From: Adiantum capillus-veneris | Lineage: Eukaryota; Streptophyta; Polypodiopsida; Polypodiales; Pteridaceae | Direction: 5' to 3' | DNA: 60,000 nt | Assembly (NCBI GenBank): GCA_014529385.2 | Contig: CM043965.1 | Span: forward strand, 60,909,433 to 60,969,432 | Shown here: piece by piece, positions 10,230-21,094 of the stretch | Layout of the letters: each line of letters opens with the position of its first letter | Numbering within the stretch: position 1 is the stretch's first letter | Notes under the pieces: model-generated | Seen by the model: the letters and a program-made list of their open reading frames with translations, nothing else | Told to the model about the DNA's origin: nothing | Databases searched by the model: none | Program-made: the position numbers and the translations under genes

Positions 10230-10871
10230 TATTGCTACACAGAGCCACCAATTTTGACTTTTGAACTTGTACAGTGTTAGACCAGCATAATACAAGGCCA
10301 CTGGGAAATTTTGGGTTCAATCGGATCCAAATTGGTACATATTCACTCAGTTTCCAGGTTGCAGATTAATCCTTTGATTTTTGCCAAAGTCGAGTCTGAA
10401 AATTTTGATTGTTGAATCCCATAGCTCGAATTCAAGTGATACACATAGACCAATCACAATAGCTAGCAAAAACTATACGGTCTTTGTGAAAGAATAGCTA
10501 ACCTGATCAAAATTGATACAAGAATCAGGTTACAGACAAGGAATTGATAGCTTGACAGAAGTTGCAATCCAGTCAAGTGGAAGAAATTGACAACAAGTCA
10601 ATCCAAAGGTAAGTACTCTATCCAGAGCTTCACAAGTCTTTATGAACCTTAGATCTGGTCCTGTACTAGGAAATCAAGGCATACTTTGAGAAACCTCCAG
10701 TAGAGTATCCACTGAAGAGAGCGTGAATCACAGCAACCCCTTGCACAGTATTCTTGAAGAAATCTCAGACACTTTTTTAGATTCAACATCTGAAATGTCT
10801 TCCTTTTCGACTCACTCAGGAACCGGAACGACAATGCGCTACAAGCATATACTCTCATTTTATAAGACTAA
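10230..10871. other. noncoding leader, no feature seen
   Basis: It continues the style of the repeat units (short phrases such as 'aattgatacaagaatcagg') but without another full palindrome. No frame of interest was found. Confidence 0.5.
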
Positions 10872-11117
10872 ACGCCATGGAGCTTAGCTCAGGTTTACCT
10901 AGATCCTAACGAAGAATATGCTATTTGCATTGATGACCATGGTATTGAGTTCGAAGAGGAGATCAGGACAAACAAACAAGGAAAAATGTACATGGATAGA
11001 AACGGAACTCATTATTTACAAGTCGAAGACCCTGACGTGATAGACAAATGGAGGTTAGAAGTAAACACCATAATTTCATATATGGAAGCAAAAGAAGGAC
11101 CACCAACTTCAAGTTGA
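10872..11117 (+). pseudogene. E2 short open frame ahead of gag
   Basis: 81 codons are open between stops at 10869 and 11115, without an ATG at the head. The product is acidic, with DPNEEYAIC and DRNGTHYLQVEDP segments. It looks coding by composition and is followed at once by the gag frame, so it is probably the N-terminal part of the gag precursor displaced by a frameshift. No domain is recognised. Confidence 0.4.
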
Positions 11118-11118
11118 T

Positions 11119-12341
11119 TTGAAGCCTTTGAAACGGCTTAGTACGGATAATCCTAGGATCGGAGTCTATTGTTGGGAGGATAGAAACGTCAAAGATCTTC
11201 TGTGGAGTCCGCATGCTAAATCGGGACAACTAACACCCATGAAGATCATCTATATCTTCAAGACCAAAGATAAGGGATTAGCAGATCTACCAACCTACCT
11301 GTTCAGGGATTGTCGTAACAAGAACTTTGTTATGGTGACTCCTAAGGAGATGGAACAAACCAAATACCAAGGGTACTCCATAAGGGATTGGATATTGGGC
11401 CAAGGACCAGAAACTATTCCAAGAGATGAACACCGTGAGAGTAATGTTAAGAAACCAAAAACCACCTCATCACAAAGAAAACCGGGTGACACTAAAGCCA
11501 GTCCAGGGCTACATGAGTCACTATTTCCAACAAACTGGTTTGAAGGACTCCAAACAGGATCAACTGCTAGGAGAGTGGGAGCTGAACCAAATAGACGTGT
11601 CGGACCAGCTTATTTTCAAAAATGGGTCAGAAAATACAAAGGATCGGGAGATCCATACGACCACTTAGCAAGCTTTAAGCAAGTGTTAAGAGCAGAACGC
11701 ATATTCGATTTCCATACTCAATTCGAGGGGTTTGGAATGACATTAGAAGGAAAAGCATTGACATGGTTCCAAAACATTCCACCAATGTCAATCATGGACT
11801 TGAACACATTAGCTCAAGGATTTGTAGCTGCTTGTTCCAAAACGGGGATCAACACAATATTGTAGCTCAAATCTACAGCTTTAAACAGAAACAAGGTGAG
11901 TCTGTTCGGGATTGTGCAACTCGAATGAAACAATACATTGCCAGATGCCTAGGGCTAGAGATACCTGCAGAAGAACAACTAGTAGCATTGTTTCTAGAGG
12001 GACTGGTAAAAAAAGAACTTCATGCTATACTGTACAGCAAGAAGCATACAACCCTAGAAGAGTGTGTGTCAGATGATATTGACTTAGGAGACAATTGTGA
12101 TATTTTCAACAAAGAAGATGTTCCTAAGGATAACCAAAGTAAGAAAATAGCATCCACTAAACTAGCACAAGTGGGAGCGACTGTTGCAACACCACTTTTA
12201 TCCATAGTAGACATGCTCAAAAGAATGAATGAAATGATGGATAACATGCAAAAAGCACCTATAAGAGGACCAGGACAGGGGATACCTCAACAGGGACAAC
12301 AAATTAGGCCGCAGAAATGGTGTGCAATTGAGGGTAAATGA
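11119..12341 (+). pseudogene. E2 gag (capsid region)
   Basis: Two overlapping frames (11119-11865 and 11763-12341) join across a frameshift near 11843. The block GSGDPYDHLASFKQ, then GMTLEGKALTWFQNIPP and SVRDCATRMKQYIARC, is the retrotransposon gag (capsid) signature: 'D..HL..F', 'A..WF..L', 'E....F..RF'. The first ~165 residues upstream of it are unrecognised. As structural protein it would form the particle. The first frame begins at TTG, so the real start is not preserved. Confidence 0.75.
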
Positions 12342-12401
12342 ACCAACCATAAGACTAATGAGTGCTACAACTGACCAAAGTATGATGGGAATGTTCAGTA
12401 C

Positions 12402-12635
12402 GTGCCTATGAGGCCACAAGGACAACCCATGTATAGATACCATCCTAACATGGCCCCAGCTCAAAGACCACATATGGGTATGGAAAGACCTCAACTTGTG
12501 TTGGGTCAACAACCTCCATATCTGGGACATAATGCAGTGCTTGTAAAGTACATGCATCCAGAGGGAGTCATAGATGAACAAGCACTAGTGCCTGTTACAC
12601 CCATGCTGAGCTTAGTCCATCTACAGTCATGGTAG
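12402..12635 (+). pseudogene. E2 gag Met/Pro/Gln-rich linker
   Basis: A short frame rich in Met, Pro, Gln and Tyr (repeated MRPQGQPMY-like phrases) connects capsid and nucleocapsid. It is in the same frame as the end of the capsid entry, separated from it by stops. It has linker character only and no domain. Confidence 0.4.
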
Positions 12636-13480
12636 AAGGAGATTGGTACAATTCACACCCACCACCAATGGAAGAACCTGTGACTTATGCTCCACCAGAG
12701 CTTGCACCAATGTACTATGTGGCTAATCAAGGTGTTAGACCTCCTATGGTAAGACCCATGATTAAGCCAAGAACTAGAAACTGTTATAACTATGGTGCAG
12801 ATGATCATTGGAAAAATGAATGCTCAGAGCCTAACAAGAACCTTAAGCCAGTTGAAGCTTATTGCATACAATGTTGCAAAAAGGGAGGACACTTCCCAGA
12901 AGATTGTCCTAGAAATCCTTTAAACAAGGGTAAAATAGTAGTTAACGTAGTCCATGTGATACCTAGTATCTCATCTGAGAGTAAACCGATTGTTCCAATC
13001 AAGGTAATCACCAGAGCTCAAGCTAAGAAAAAGAAACATAACTCCTCTGATGATTCGGAGAATACAAAAATTGCCTCTCAAAAGACCAAAAGAAGCAGAA
13101 GCAAGACGTATGAGATGAGAAAACAAAAACAACGGGCTGAAATCAAGGAGAAATCAAAACAACTATTCCAGGAAAATGTAAAAGAAAGTGGAAGCAAAGT
13201 AAAAAAAACCACCGTGAAATCTGGAGGATCAATTTTGCTTGACAAAATTTTTGAGCCTATTAATGTAGCCTTGAAAGCCTACCAGGCAGGACTTAAAGTA
13301 GGCCAAAACATGGAAAACAAATGGAAAAACTATCCTTCTCCAAACATGGAAGCAACTAAGCTTGAAGCTTATCAAAATTTGGTAAGTATCACTCAAGAAA
13401 TGCTGGAAAAACAAAAACGCAAGCTCAAAAGTATGGCAAAACCGAAAGAGTTTGTGAAGAAAAATCCGAAGTGGTGGTAG
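12629..13480 (+). pseudogene. E2 nucleocapsid (zinc knuckles) and basic tail
   Basis: Two zinc-knuckle-like motifs are visible: CYNYGADDHWKNEC, in which the second Cys is Tyr, and CIQCCKKGGHFPEDC, which has one extra residue before His. Both depart from CX2CX4HX4C, so zinc binding is doubtful. A very basic Lys/Arg/Gln-rich stretch of about 130 residues follows, typical of RNA-binding gag tails. The frame differs from the capsid frame, so gag is broken at least twice. Confidence 0.6.
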
Positions 13481-14071
13481 AACCTCACCTTGAAACAAAA
13501 GAGCCAAAACTTATAGCGTCGGACAGCGAAGATGCCTTAGATGGAAATCCATTCGTAGAGGAAGACTGACCAGGACACGTATGGAAAAAAGTTAGAGAGA
13601 TCAATGATGGGAGCCTAACTCTAAGCCAGCTCCTATAGAGGAAGTTTGGTTAGACAATCTACCTCCTGATATGGACATGAATGTACAATCCTTGTATGGG
13701 GATTGTGGATCTGAAGCTTCACGGATGTATAGACCATTGACCTTGAAAACAATACCCTCTTACTTGGGAGATAACGAAGATGAATCCATAGTGTGTAAGA
13801 CCACTCAAGTAAAAAGAGCGGAACAAACCCTAGAAGTAGACAACATTCATTCAAATATGTATGCACTCTTACTTTGGGAGAACTGTTAAAAATCAGACCA
13901 TATTTATGGAATGATCTAGAGAAAACCCTAGAGAAGGTGGGGATAACGGGGCCAATCGCAAAAAGTCTAGGAAAACTGAAACACAAAATGGACAACAAAG
14001 AGATTCGATCTGTTCCAATGAACAAAGTCAGAGAATAATATGAAGGGGAAGAAGGAAACACAACCCTTCCA
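13481..14071 (+). pseudogene. E2 gag-protease spacer, broken
   Basis: Only short open pieces remain (for example 13671-13889). Composition (Leu/Asp-rich, with 'NMYALLLWEN'-like residues) suggests former coding sequence between gag and protease. No domain can be named. Confidence 0.35.
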
Positions 14072-14775
14072 GTGAGATATAATGACATAGAAACCATGGC
14101 AATACTGGATAGTGGGGCAGGCATAGCCAGAGCCACGAAAGAAGTATGGGAATCTTGGGGACAACCAACCATTAGACAAACTCGAATGAAATTACAATTG
14201 GCTGATGGACACATTGAAAGACCCTTAAGACTGCTTGAAAAAGTGATAGTTAATTCTTGTAGGATTGAATATCAACACACTTTTTCCATAGTAGACTTTG
14301 GAAGAAATTCAATTACAAAACCATATTGGGAAGACCTTTCATGTGACAGGTACAACTTATCCAAGATTGGGGAAACAATTATCTGTACTTGAAGCAAGTG
14401 GGATCAATAACAAGGGTTAATCTAAAAGATCACACTTATAGAGATGTCATGAAAACGCCCATACAAGAGTTCGATTTAGTCTCTTCGACTAAAACTAAGC
14501 TTCCATCTTGGTTAAACAAAGACACTCCTAGTTGGATGTGTGGAGCTTCACAAAATGGTAGCTTAAAAAGAGAAGAATGTATCTTAGAAAGGGATTGCAC
14601 GGATGAAGCCTATTTACCTGAACCCTTTCCAAAGCATTTGTTTGATCCATTTGAGTGGACTCAAATTTTAGCAACAGTGGATGTATATGTGAATACGTCC
14701 ATGCCTACTCAATTTTGCAATGAGGATGGCTATGACAATAATTCCCATACAAATGATTTCAACCCTCCACATTGA
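14072..14775 (+). pseudogene. E2 first retropepsin-like domain
   Basis: The active site reads ILDSGAG (Asp codon 14108-14110), followed by KEVWESWGQP, which parallels CWESMGRP in E1. The flap and second half follow as LQLADGHIERPLRL and TFSIVDFGRNS. The frame stops at 14392 and continues from 14389 in another frame with a YLKQVGSITRVNL-type segment and PFEWTQILATVD, again matching E1 after its protease. It is therefore the same domain as the E1 first protease, with DSGA in place of DGGA. Confidence 0.7.
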
Positions 14776-15397
14776 AGATGAAATTCAAGAACCCAAGGAC
14801 TTGATGAAAGCTGAACAAGTCTTTTCAGACCTCTACTACGATGCAGCAGATGAGTTAGAAGAACACTCAGCTACCTCAGATGATTCGGGGTCAGAAAAAG
14901 AACATGTGAAAGCTAAGCTACTCATGAAAGGAGGGGAGGAAAAGTTTTTTGACTTTCCTAACCAGAAACCGAGAAGACAAAAATGGTATAGACAAAAAAG
15001 AGACACCAAAAATGTGAAAGCTTGACCTATGCCATCAGTCTCCAGTAGAACACAGTTCCTGATGCAGATAGATGCACATGATTGTGTCAAGGACAAAATC
15101 ACTGGCACTATATTCTTCAAACAAAAATCCAAAAATGTCGAAAACATCAAGAAAAACAAGGAAGGATACTCAAGCAAAGCCAAAGAACAAGACAAGGAGT
15201 CAACCATGACACAAGTTGAGCGGAAAAAGAAATATCAAAAGTTTAAAAAAGCTCTAAAGAAGATATATACGACAGAAATGGAAACCATAGAAGAGGATGG
15301 TAAAGATGTAATGAATGTTCCATCCCATTACAAGAAATATACTTTCCAAGATAGAAGAATCATAGTCGAACAATCTGTTAGAGAACTACGAAAATAG
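14776..15397 (+). pseudogene. E2 acidic/basic linker between protease and RT
   Basis: Open pieces 14720-15025 and 15029-15397 encode first a Glu/Asp/Ser-rich stretch and then a Lys-rich stretch. This corresponds in place to the Ser/Glu-rich end of the E1 protease frame. No domain is present. Confidence 0.45.
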
Positions 15398-15511
15398 GGT
15401 GAGTCCTCCGAAGGGCCGGAAAACGCAAAAAAGATAGATCTAGCGGAACGAGGAGAAGAGCCTAGGCTAGCCTACATTGCAAATGACCTAACAGAAGAAG
15501 AAGAAGAGCTT

Positions 15512-16735
15512 TTGCTAAGCTTGCTGAAAGAGTACCGAGATATCTTTACTTGGTCTTATAAGGATCTCAAGGGTGTTGATCCAGAAATCTATCAACATAC
15601 CATACCCATGAGAGATGATGCAAAACCAAGTAGAAAAAGGCCGTACACATATAATGAAACATTTTCCAGGAAGATTAAAGAAGATATTGAAAAACTAAAG
15701 GAAGCCGAATTCATTTATGAAATTGAACACACAGATTAGGTGTCTCCAATTGTGGTAGTACCCAAGAAAAATGAAAAACTACGAGTGTGTGTCAACCTCA
15801 AGAAAGTGAATGTAGCTACCATTAGAGACAACTTTCCTCTTCCAATCACTGAGCATGTTTTGGAACGAGTTGCAAGAAAAAAAGCTTTCAGATTTTTAGA
15901 TGGCTTTTCGGGATACAATCAACTTTTGGTTGACCCAAAAGATAAGCATAAATCTGCTTTTGCAACGGAATGTGGCATTTTTGTCTATTGGGTTATACCT
16001 TTTGGGTTAACTAGTGCTCCTGTCACCTTTCAAAGATTGATGATCCATGCTTTTAAAGAATATCTTAGGAAATTTTTGGAAGTATATATGGATGATCTAT
16101 GCGTACATTCATCAATCCGAGCTGATCATTTTGAACACCTCGAAAAGGTATTTGAAAAATGTAGACTTTATAGGATTTGTTTAAATCCTGAGAAGTGCAC
16201 ATTCATGGGTAGACAAGGAAAAATACTTGGACATATAGTGTCTAAAAATGGCATAGCTACTAATATGGATAAAATTCATGTCATTGCTGATTTGCCTAGA
16301 CCAACAACGGTCAAGGGGGTTCAAGCCTTCATGGGACATTGTGGATATTACAGACAATTTATTTACATGTACGCTATGATTGCAAAATCCATGTATAGCT
16401 TGATTACACACTTTGAGTGGATTGAGGCGTGTGATGAATACTTCATGAAGCTTAAGAAATATCTCACTTCAGCTCCAATATTGAAAGCACCATATTGGAA
16501 TAAGATATTCCACATACATGTAGATGCTTCCAATTTTGCCATTGGTTGTATACTAGCTCAACCAGGAGATGGAAAAATTGATTTTCCTATTTCTTATGCT
16601 AGCCGACAGTTGAATATGGCAGAGAAAAACAAATTTGTGTTCTTTGTGGACCACCAAGCCTTATTTGTACTTGGTCAACAAGCATTGCAGCATAGGAAGA
16701 ATAATGAGATGGTTCATCATTCTTCTAGAATTTGA
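15512..16735 (+). pseudogene. E2 reverse transcriptase and start of RNase H
   Basis: RT blocks are SPIVVVPKKNEKLR, FLDGFSGYNQL, IPFGLTSAPVTFQ and the catalytic VYMDDLCVHSS. One in-frame TAG (15737-15739) replaces the Trp that E1 has at the same place (KWVSPIV). RNase H begins with HIHVDASNFAIGC, but about 25 residues carrying the Glu (YTTTEREGLAM in E1) are missing, so the text jumps from NMAEKN to KFVFFVDHQAL. The frame then shifts. RT itself is otherwise well preserved. Confidence 0.85.
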
Positions 16736-16823
16736 TTTCATTGTGGTTGTAAAAAAGGGCACTACTCATCAAAGAGCTGATCATTTGTCAAGGATTGATT
16801 CAGGGAATCATCTAAAGGAGTAG
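16635..16823 (+). pseudogene. E2 RNase H C-terminal part, shifted frame
   Basis: LYLVNKHCSIGRIMRW and HQRADHLSRID match the end of the E1 RNase H (LYLVNKPCSTGRITRW, ADHLSRIP). It overlaps the previous frame, so a frameshift lies near 16650. Confidence 0.75.
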
Positions 16824-16861
16824 ACGATGATCTACTAGATGCCTATTTGTTCTCTGTGTAA

Positions 16862-17290
16862 ATGATACCTCGATGGTCAGAAAATATGGTATCGTTGATG
16901 ACCATAGCTCAAGTGGATTCGCAAATACCACTTTCAATTACAATCGGATTAATTGAGCAATCGGCTATGTATCAATTACTAGCTGGTAGGCTATACAGAA
17001 TAAATCAAGATGGAATATTGCTCTTATGCATTAATCCTAAAGAGAAAAACCAATACCTACGTCAAGCACATATTACCATAGTAGGACTTCACTTTGCGGA
17101 AGATCAAAATATACGACAGATTTTGAGACTTGGAGTATTTTGGCCAACTATGAGGAGTGATGTTCGCGCTTTTGTAAAGGATTGTCCTCAATGTCAAAAA
17201 CAGACACCCATACCTCATGTAACATTGTTCCAAATGTCACATGTTCCTAAGTGGAGTAACTACTTACTTATCAAGCCGAACATTTCCTGA
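16862..17290 (+). pseudogene. E2 integrase zinc-binding module, copy 1
   Basis: It starts with IPRWSENMV (compare MPEWSEKIV in E1) and continues to a complete H-H-C-C zinc-binding module: QAHITIVGLHFAED ... CPQCQKQ. It occupies the place of the single module in E1. A second module follows directly, so one of the two is extra. The frame closes just after VPKWSNYL, which is the beginning of copy 2. Confidence 0.7.
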
Positions 17291-17591
17291 GGATATGAGT
17301 AAACGCCATCAAAGAGCAATTAAAATTGAAGTAAGAGACTATGCTCTTATTGGAAACCAATTGTATCGGAGAGGTAAGGACCAACATCTACGTCTTTGTG
17401 CAAATGAAAACGAGTATATTTCAATTATAGAACAAGCACATATTGGATTAGCTGGAGGTCACTTTTCTAGTGAGACCACCGCAAGAGAAATCTTAATGGC
17501 ATGCATATGGTGGCCAACACTTTTTGCAGATGCCAAAGAATATGTTCAAAGGTGTGATGCTTGTCAACAGCAAAAATGCCAACACGTGTAG
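17241..17591 (+). pseudogene. E2 integrase zinc-binding module, copy 2
   Basis: After a frameshift, the text runs EVRDYALIGNQLYRRGKD, AHIGLAGGHFSSETTAREIL, IWWPTLFADAKEY and CDACQQQ, very close to the E1 module (GGHCSGKLTARKIL, YWWPTLFKDA, CDECQ). H-H-C-C is complete. This copy is followed by the integrase core and is therefore the orthologous one by sequence, while copy 1 is more diverged. Confidence 0.75.
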
Positions 17592-18188
17592 ATAGCATGC
17601 CCTTAAGTCCAATGATGGGAGCTAGAGCTTTCGCAAAAGGGGGTATAGATTTTGTTGGGTCAATACGGTCAACTTCTTATAGAACCCAAACTCAATATAT
17701 CATTGTAGCTACGGACTATCTATATGTGTTCACAAGATATGGGCTGCCAATAAAAATTGTCAGTGCTGAAAGGGAAACTTATTTCCTCAATGAGGTAATC
17801 GAGTATCTTCTTAATGAATTTATGGTCATCTATAACAAATCAACTCCCTATCACCCACAAGCAAACGGGCAAATTGAGCATACGAATAAAATTCTTAGCT
17901 CGGTATGGACTAAAGTGGTTAGTTCAGGAAGGACAAACTGGAAAATGAATCTCCATGCTGCTCTATGGGCTTATCAAGTTTCATTCAAAATAGCTTTAAA
18001 TGCTACACCCTTTAACCTTGTTTATGGTCTTGCCAATAGAATTTCTATTGCCGACACTAAGGGTAGCTAAAAATCTTGAGTGGACTAGACATGAATTGTC
18101 AGAGAAACTTGAAGATTTAGAAAAGCTAGATGAGCAAAGGCTAACTACTGTAGCTCACATCTATGCACAAAAGCGGAAACAAAAATAA
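17561..18188 (+). pseudogene. E2 integrase core, catalytically mutated
   Basis: The first Asp is kept (GGIDFVGS) and the Glu is kept (ANGQIEHTN). Compared with E1, roughly 25 residues are missing after YIIVATDY, and the central SDNGTHF has become SAERETYF, losing the second catalytic Asp. The strand-transfer site is therefore destroyed. The frame shifts near 18060 and continues to 18188 (LRVAKNLEWTRHELSEKL). Confidence 0.8.
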
Positions 18189-18196
18189 TTTTTTGA

Positions 18197-18571
18197 TTGC
18201 CATTTAATTACAAAATCTTCAAAAAAGGGGACTTAGTTTTAGTCTTTTCCCTTAAGCAACACATTCCCAAGTCTAAGAAAAAGAAAAACGGACCGTTTAT
18301 CATTGAAGATGTGTCTCGAAGTGGAGCAGTTAAGTTGTCCACCCTAGATGGTGAACCAATGGCTAATTGGATTAGTGGATATTGTTTAAAGAAGTACAAT
18401 TTGCCACTAAGCAATGAATTGCTAGAAAGGATGCATGCAGCTAAGCAAAGAAAGATAAAACGACAGCAGGTTATTGATGAAGCCCAAGAAGAAGCTCAGC
18501 TTTGGGTACTCAAAAGGAAAGATGCTCTCAAGAATCAACAAATACTATTCCCATCAACACCCTGGAAATAG
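18197..18571 (+). pseudogene. E2 integrase C-terminal (GPY/F-like) module
   Basis: KKGDLVLVFSLKQHIPKSK followed by NGPFIIEDVSRSGAVKL is the GPY/F-type end of a gypsy integrase. A Lys/Gln/Glu-rich helix follows, as in E1. It overlaps the next frame (second protease) by 70 bp, consistent with a frameshift between them. Confidence 0.75.
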
Positions 18572-19229
18572 ATGACCGACAATGGGAATTATCAAAAGAT
18601 GTAGTGTCAACAGATGATGAATGGTTAGATGGAATGGAACTTCGCATCAAAGTACAGCTCAACAATCATAGCACGAATGCATTGGTCGACACAGGAGCTC
18701 GAGTAAATGCAGTCAGTTATTCCACATACAAAAAAGCAACAAGTCAGTCTTTGACGGCAGGAATAGCGACTATCAAAGGATGCAACAAGAACCCAACACC
18801 AACATTGGGAGTAGTCAACTTAAATGTGACAGTACATGGATGTTCATGCCCTCATCAGTTTGTATGCTTACAAGATGAACACATGAATGAGATAATGATT
18901 GTTGGAATCTCATGGATGCGGACGTACAGGTAGTAGCAGATTGGCATACGAATCAGCTCAATCTATCACCTAAAGGCAGGCAACTTATTGTTCCAATTGC
19001 ACCAAGCAAGGATGGACAGGAAGCAATCAGCAGAGCAAACCACAAAGCAATCAATCTTCTCCATCCTATCGACAAGCAAATGCTACAAGTAGCATGCAAG
19101 AAGTCAAGCAAATTTGGGTACCGAAAGCACAGCTTAAGGATACGCCGATTCAAATCTGGGTGTCCAAAACACCATCGACAAAACCAAAGATGGTTCCAAG
19201 GTTCAAAACACAAAGATGAGCACCTCTGA
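18502..19229 (+). pseudogene. E2 second retropepsin-like domain, downstream of integrase
   Basis: ALVDTGARVNAVSY carries the active-site triad (Asp codon 18688-18690). Then come LGVVNLNVTVHGC, an IMIVGISWM element and, after a one-base shift at about 18925, VVADWHTNQLNLSP, the typical closing strand of a retropepsin. The distance from integrase end to active site is similar to E1. First and second domains in E2 share only the family motifs, so this is not a recent tandem copy of the first protease. The remaining residues lead into the W-x-[PV]-K tail. Confidence 0.72.
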
Positions 19230-19696
19230 ACAAGGAACATAACACGAAATGGATTTGGAAGAAAAAAGAGCACTTATCTTCTCCGCAAACCGTAAAAGCA
19301 ATCAAGCAATGGAGAGTTAAGTCTCCGAAACCTCAACCACACCATTCTACACCAAGCAAACCAAGGTATCAATGGCACGTAAAAGCTCGACAACAGTCAA
19401 AAGTGATACCAACAGCTCAGGCAATCAGTGTGCTAAAGCATCTTGATGGTACAATCAAGCAGAGAGCACACAAGCTACAAGATTTTCTCTTTGGAAGACA
19501 GCATCAGAAACCCTCGACATCAGAAACCCTTGAGTTAATTACTCAAGACCCAACTCTTGCACAGCATATTGGTTTGAACTTCATTGACCTTCAAAGCATG
19601 GTAGAGCCAACCAAGGCTATACATAGACACGATTGTTCATCCCATGCACACACTCGTCCCGGAGTACGCCATCTAGGAGGGGTGGAAGAGTACTAA
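19230..19696 (+). pseudogene. E2 C-terminal tail
   Basis: In several frames the sequence from 19100 on yields degenerate copies of one motif: QIWVPK, QIWVSK, KWIWKKK, QWRVKSPK, YQWHVK. E1 has QWVPK/QIWVPK in the same place. The last open piece (19403-19696) has an ITQDPTLAQHIGLNF segment of unknown nature and ends just after the purine run. Function unknown. Confidence 0.45.
19675..19690 (+). other. possible E2 polypurine tract
   Basis: aggaggggtggaagag, with a single T, lies at the end of the E2 coding remains. The adjacent sequence does not start with TG; the nearest TGTTTG is at about 19709. Confidence 0.4.
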
Positions 19697-19708
19697 GTAA
19701 TTAAGGGC

Positions 19709-21094
19709 AATGTTTGAAGAGGGAGAAAAATTTTGATGTTAAAGTGTGATTTTTTGCAAGATTACCTAACAATGCCCTTATAAATCATCAACAGGGAAAT
19801 TTAACTGATGATATCTCCCGGATGAGTGTAAATAGTGTATATACTATCAAAAAATAATCTTTTTTGGTTATTTTTCATTATTTTTCTTGATATTGAGACT
19901 TAAAACTGGACAAATCCAACAAAAAACAATAAAGATATGTTTTTTAATGGATTTTCTTAATTATTGGATTGTCACTTCGCTTTTTTAGCGCATTTTGTTA
20001 TTTTCTTTTATTTTTTAATAAACAGGTCAAAAATTAATAATAAATAGCAAAGAAGCTCATATGGAAAAATAGACATGATGTTGATAAAAAAGACAAGGCG
20101 GACAAGCACAAAAAATTTCAATCAAATTGGTGAATGAAAGTAGAAAGCCTAAATTAGGTGGCCAAACCCACTTTTTCAAAATTCTTGCAGAATGAGCTAC
20201 AGGAATCCGATTAGGGAAATTTTTGAGTCTAACATAAATTTCACGGCCTAGAAGGACTAACAGGGGAATTTGGAGAAAAATGGTTCGGGAGTCTGGGTAT
20301 AGATACCCAAGGTAGGCTAAAATCACCTGATTTCCACTTGTTGCCTTTGGAGAGAGAGCCTTTTGACCCTCTTCGCGCGTATTTTTCGAAGTCCACAGTC
20401 ACCTGTTTTCAGCGCCATCTCACACGAGACATGAGGGGTAAGTTCTATACTTATCAATGATCCATTTTGTACGGCCGGTAGCTAATCTAAACCCCTCGAA
20501 AAACCCTAGAATCCGAGCAGTGCACGAAGACCTACGACCAAAAATCGACCATAGCAGCCTGTCAACTCAACCAAATTGAATGAGATTTGAATTGTAGCAT
20601 GCCCCAACATAATAGAACACTTTTATATCAACAATTGACCATTTGGCAAGGGTCGAGGGGATCCAACTAGAAAAGCTAGATTTTTGGCAGATGCCAGAAT
20701 TGGATTCTGACTCCACAGACAGCTTACATACGAGGTCTATATACAATGTATATGATTGGTTTCATAAAATCAATCAAGCCAAGCCCTCAAAAAGAAGAAA
20801 ACGGCTCGAAGGCTACAAAGTGTCAAGTTTGACATGCGAGGTCAAATTGACTCCAAATGGGCCAAAATTGAATGAGTTGCTTCAAGACTATGTTGCGGAC
20901 AATTCCATAGCCTCAAAAGTGACTAACCAACTCTACACGCCATGTAGTCACAAAAATCGGTGATTTCAGAGTCGACAAAGCACGAAGTGATGCTAGCAAG
21001 ACCAAACTTTACCAAATTCAATTTAGGATTTGTCTTATGTGTATAGAATGTGTTTAGGTCAAAATTTTCAAGGTTTGCAAGAAAATATTGACTG
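19709..21094. other. AT-rich noncoding stretch, possible LTR plus leader
   Basis: It follows the E2 tail and precedes a second palindrome cluster, so an LTR is expected here. Candidate signals are a TGTTTGAAG start and tgtatatacta near 19835. No second copy or primer site could be matched, so I leave it unassigned. A + frame at 20643-20963 starts at TTG and resembles the surrounding leader repeats, not a protein family. Confidence 0.35.

Larger units (their letters stand above)
8093..19696 (+). mobile_element. E2: decayed Ty3/gypsy element related to E1
   Basis: A palindrome-bearing leader (9.2-10.6 kb) is followed by gag, nucleocapsid, protease, RT/RNase H, two integrase zinc modules, integrase core, a second protease and a W-x-[PV]-K tail. 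The order matches E1 wherever both are present. Coding is broken by several frameshifts and stops, by small deletions in RNase H and integrase, and by loss of the central integrase Asp, so the copy is dead. The 5' limit depends on whether the LTR at 8093 belongs to it. The 3' limit is a purine-rich run at 19675. Confidence 0.75.

Noticed and set aside
19709-20640. A defined 3' LTR of E2
   Set aside because: An LTR is expected, but I could find neither a second copy nor clear borders, so it is listed only as unassigned.
20643-20963. 106-codon + frame
   Set aside because: It starts at TTG, has no domain, and lies in leader-type repeat sequence.
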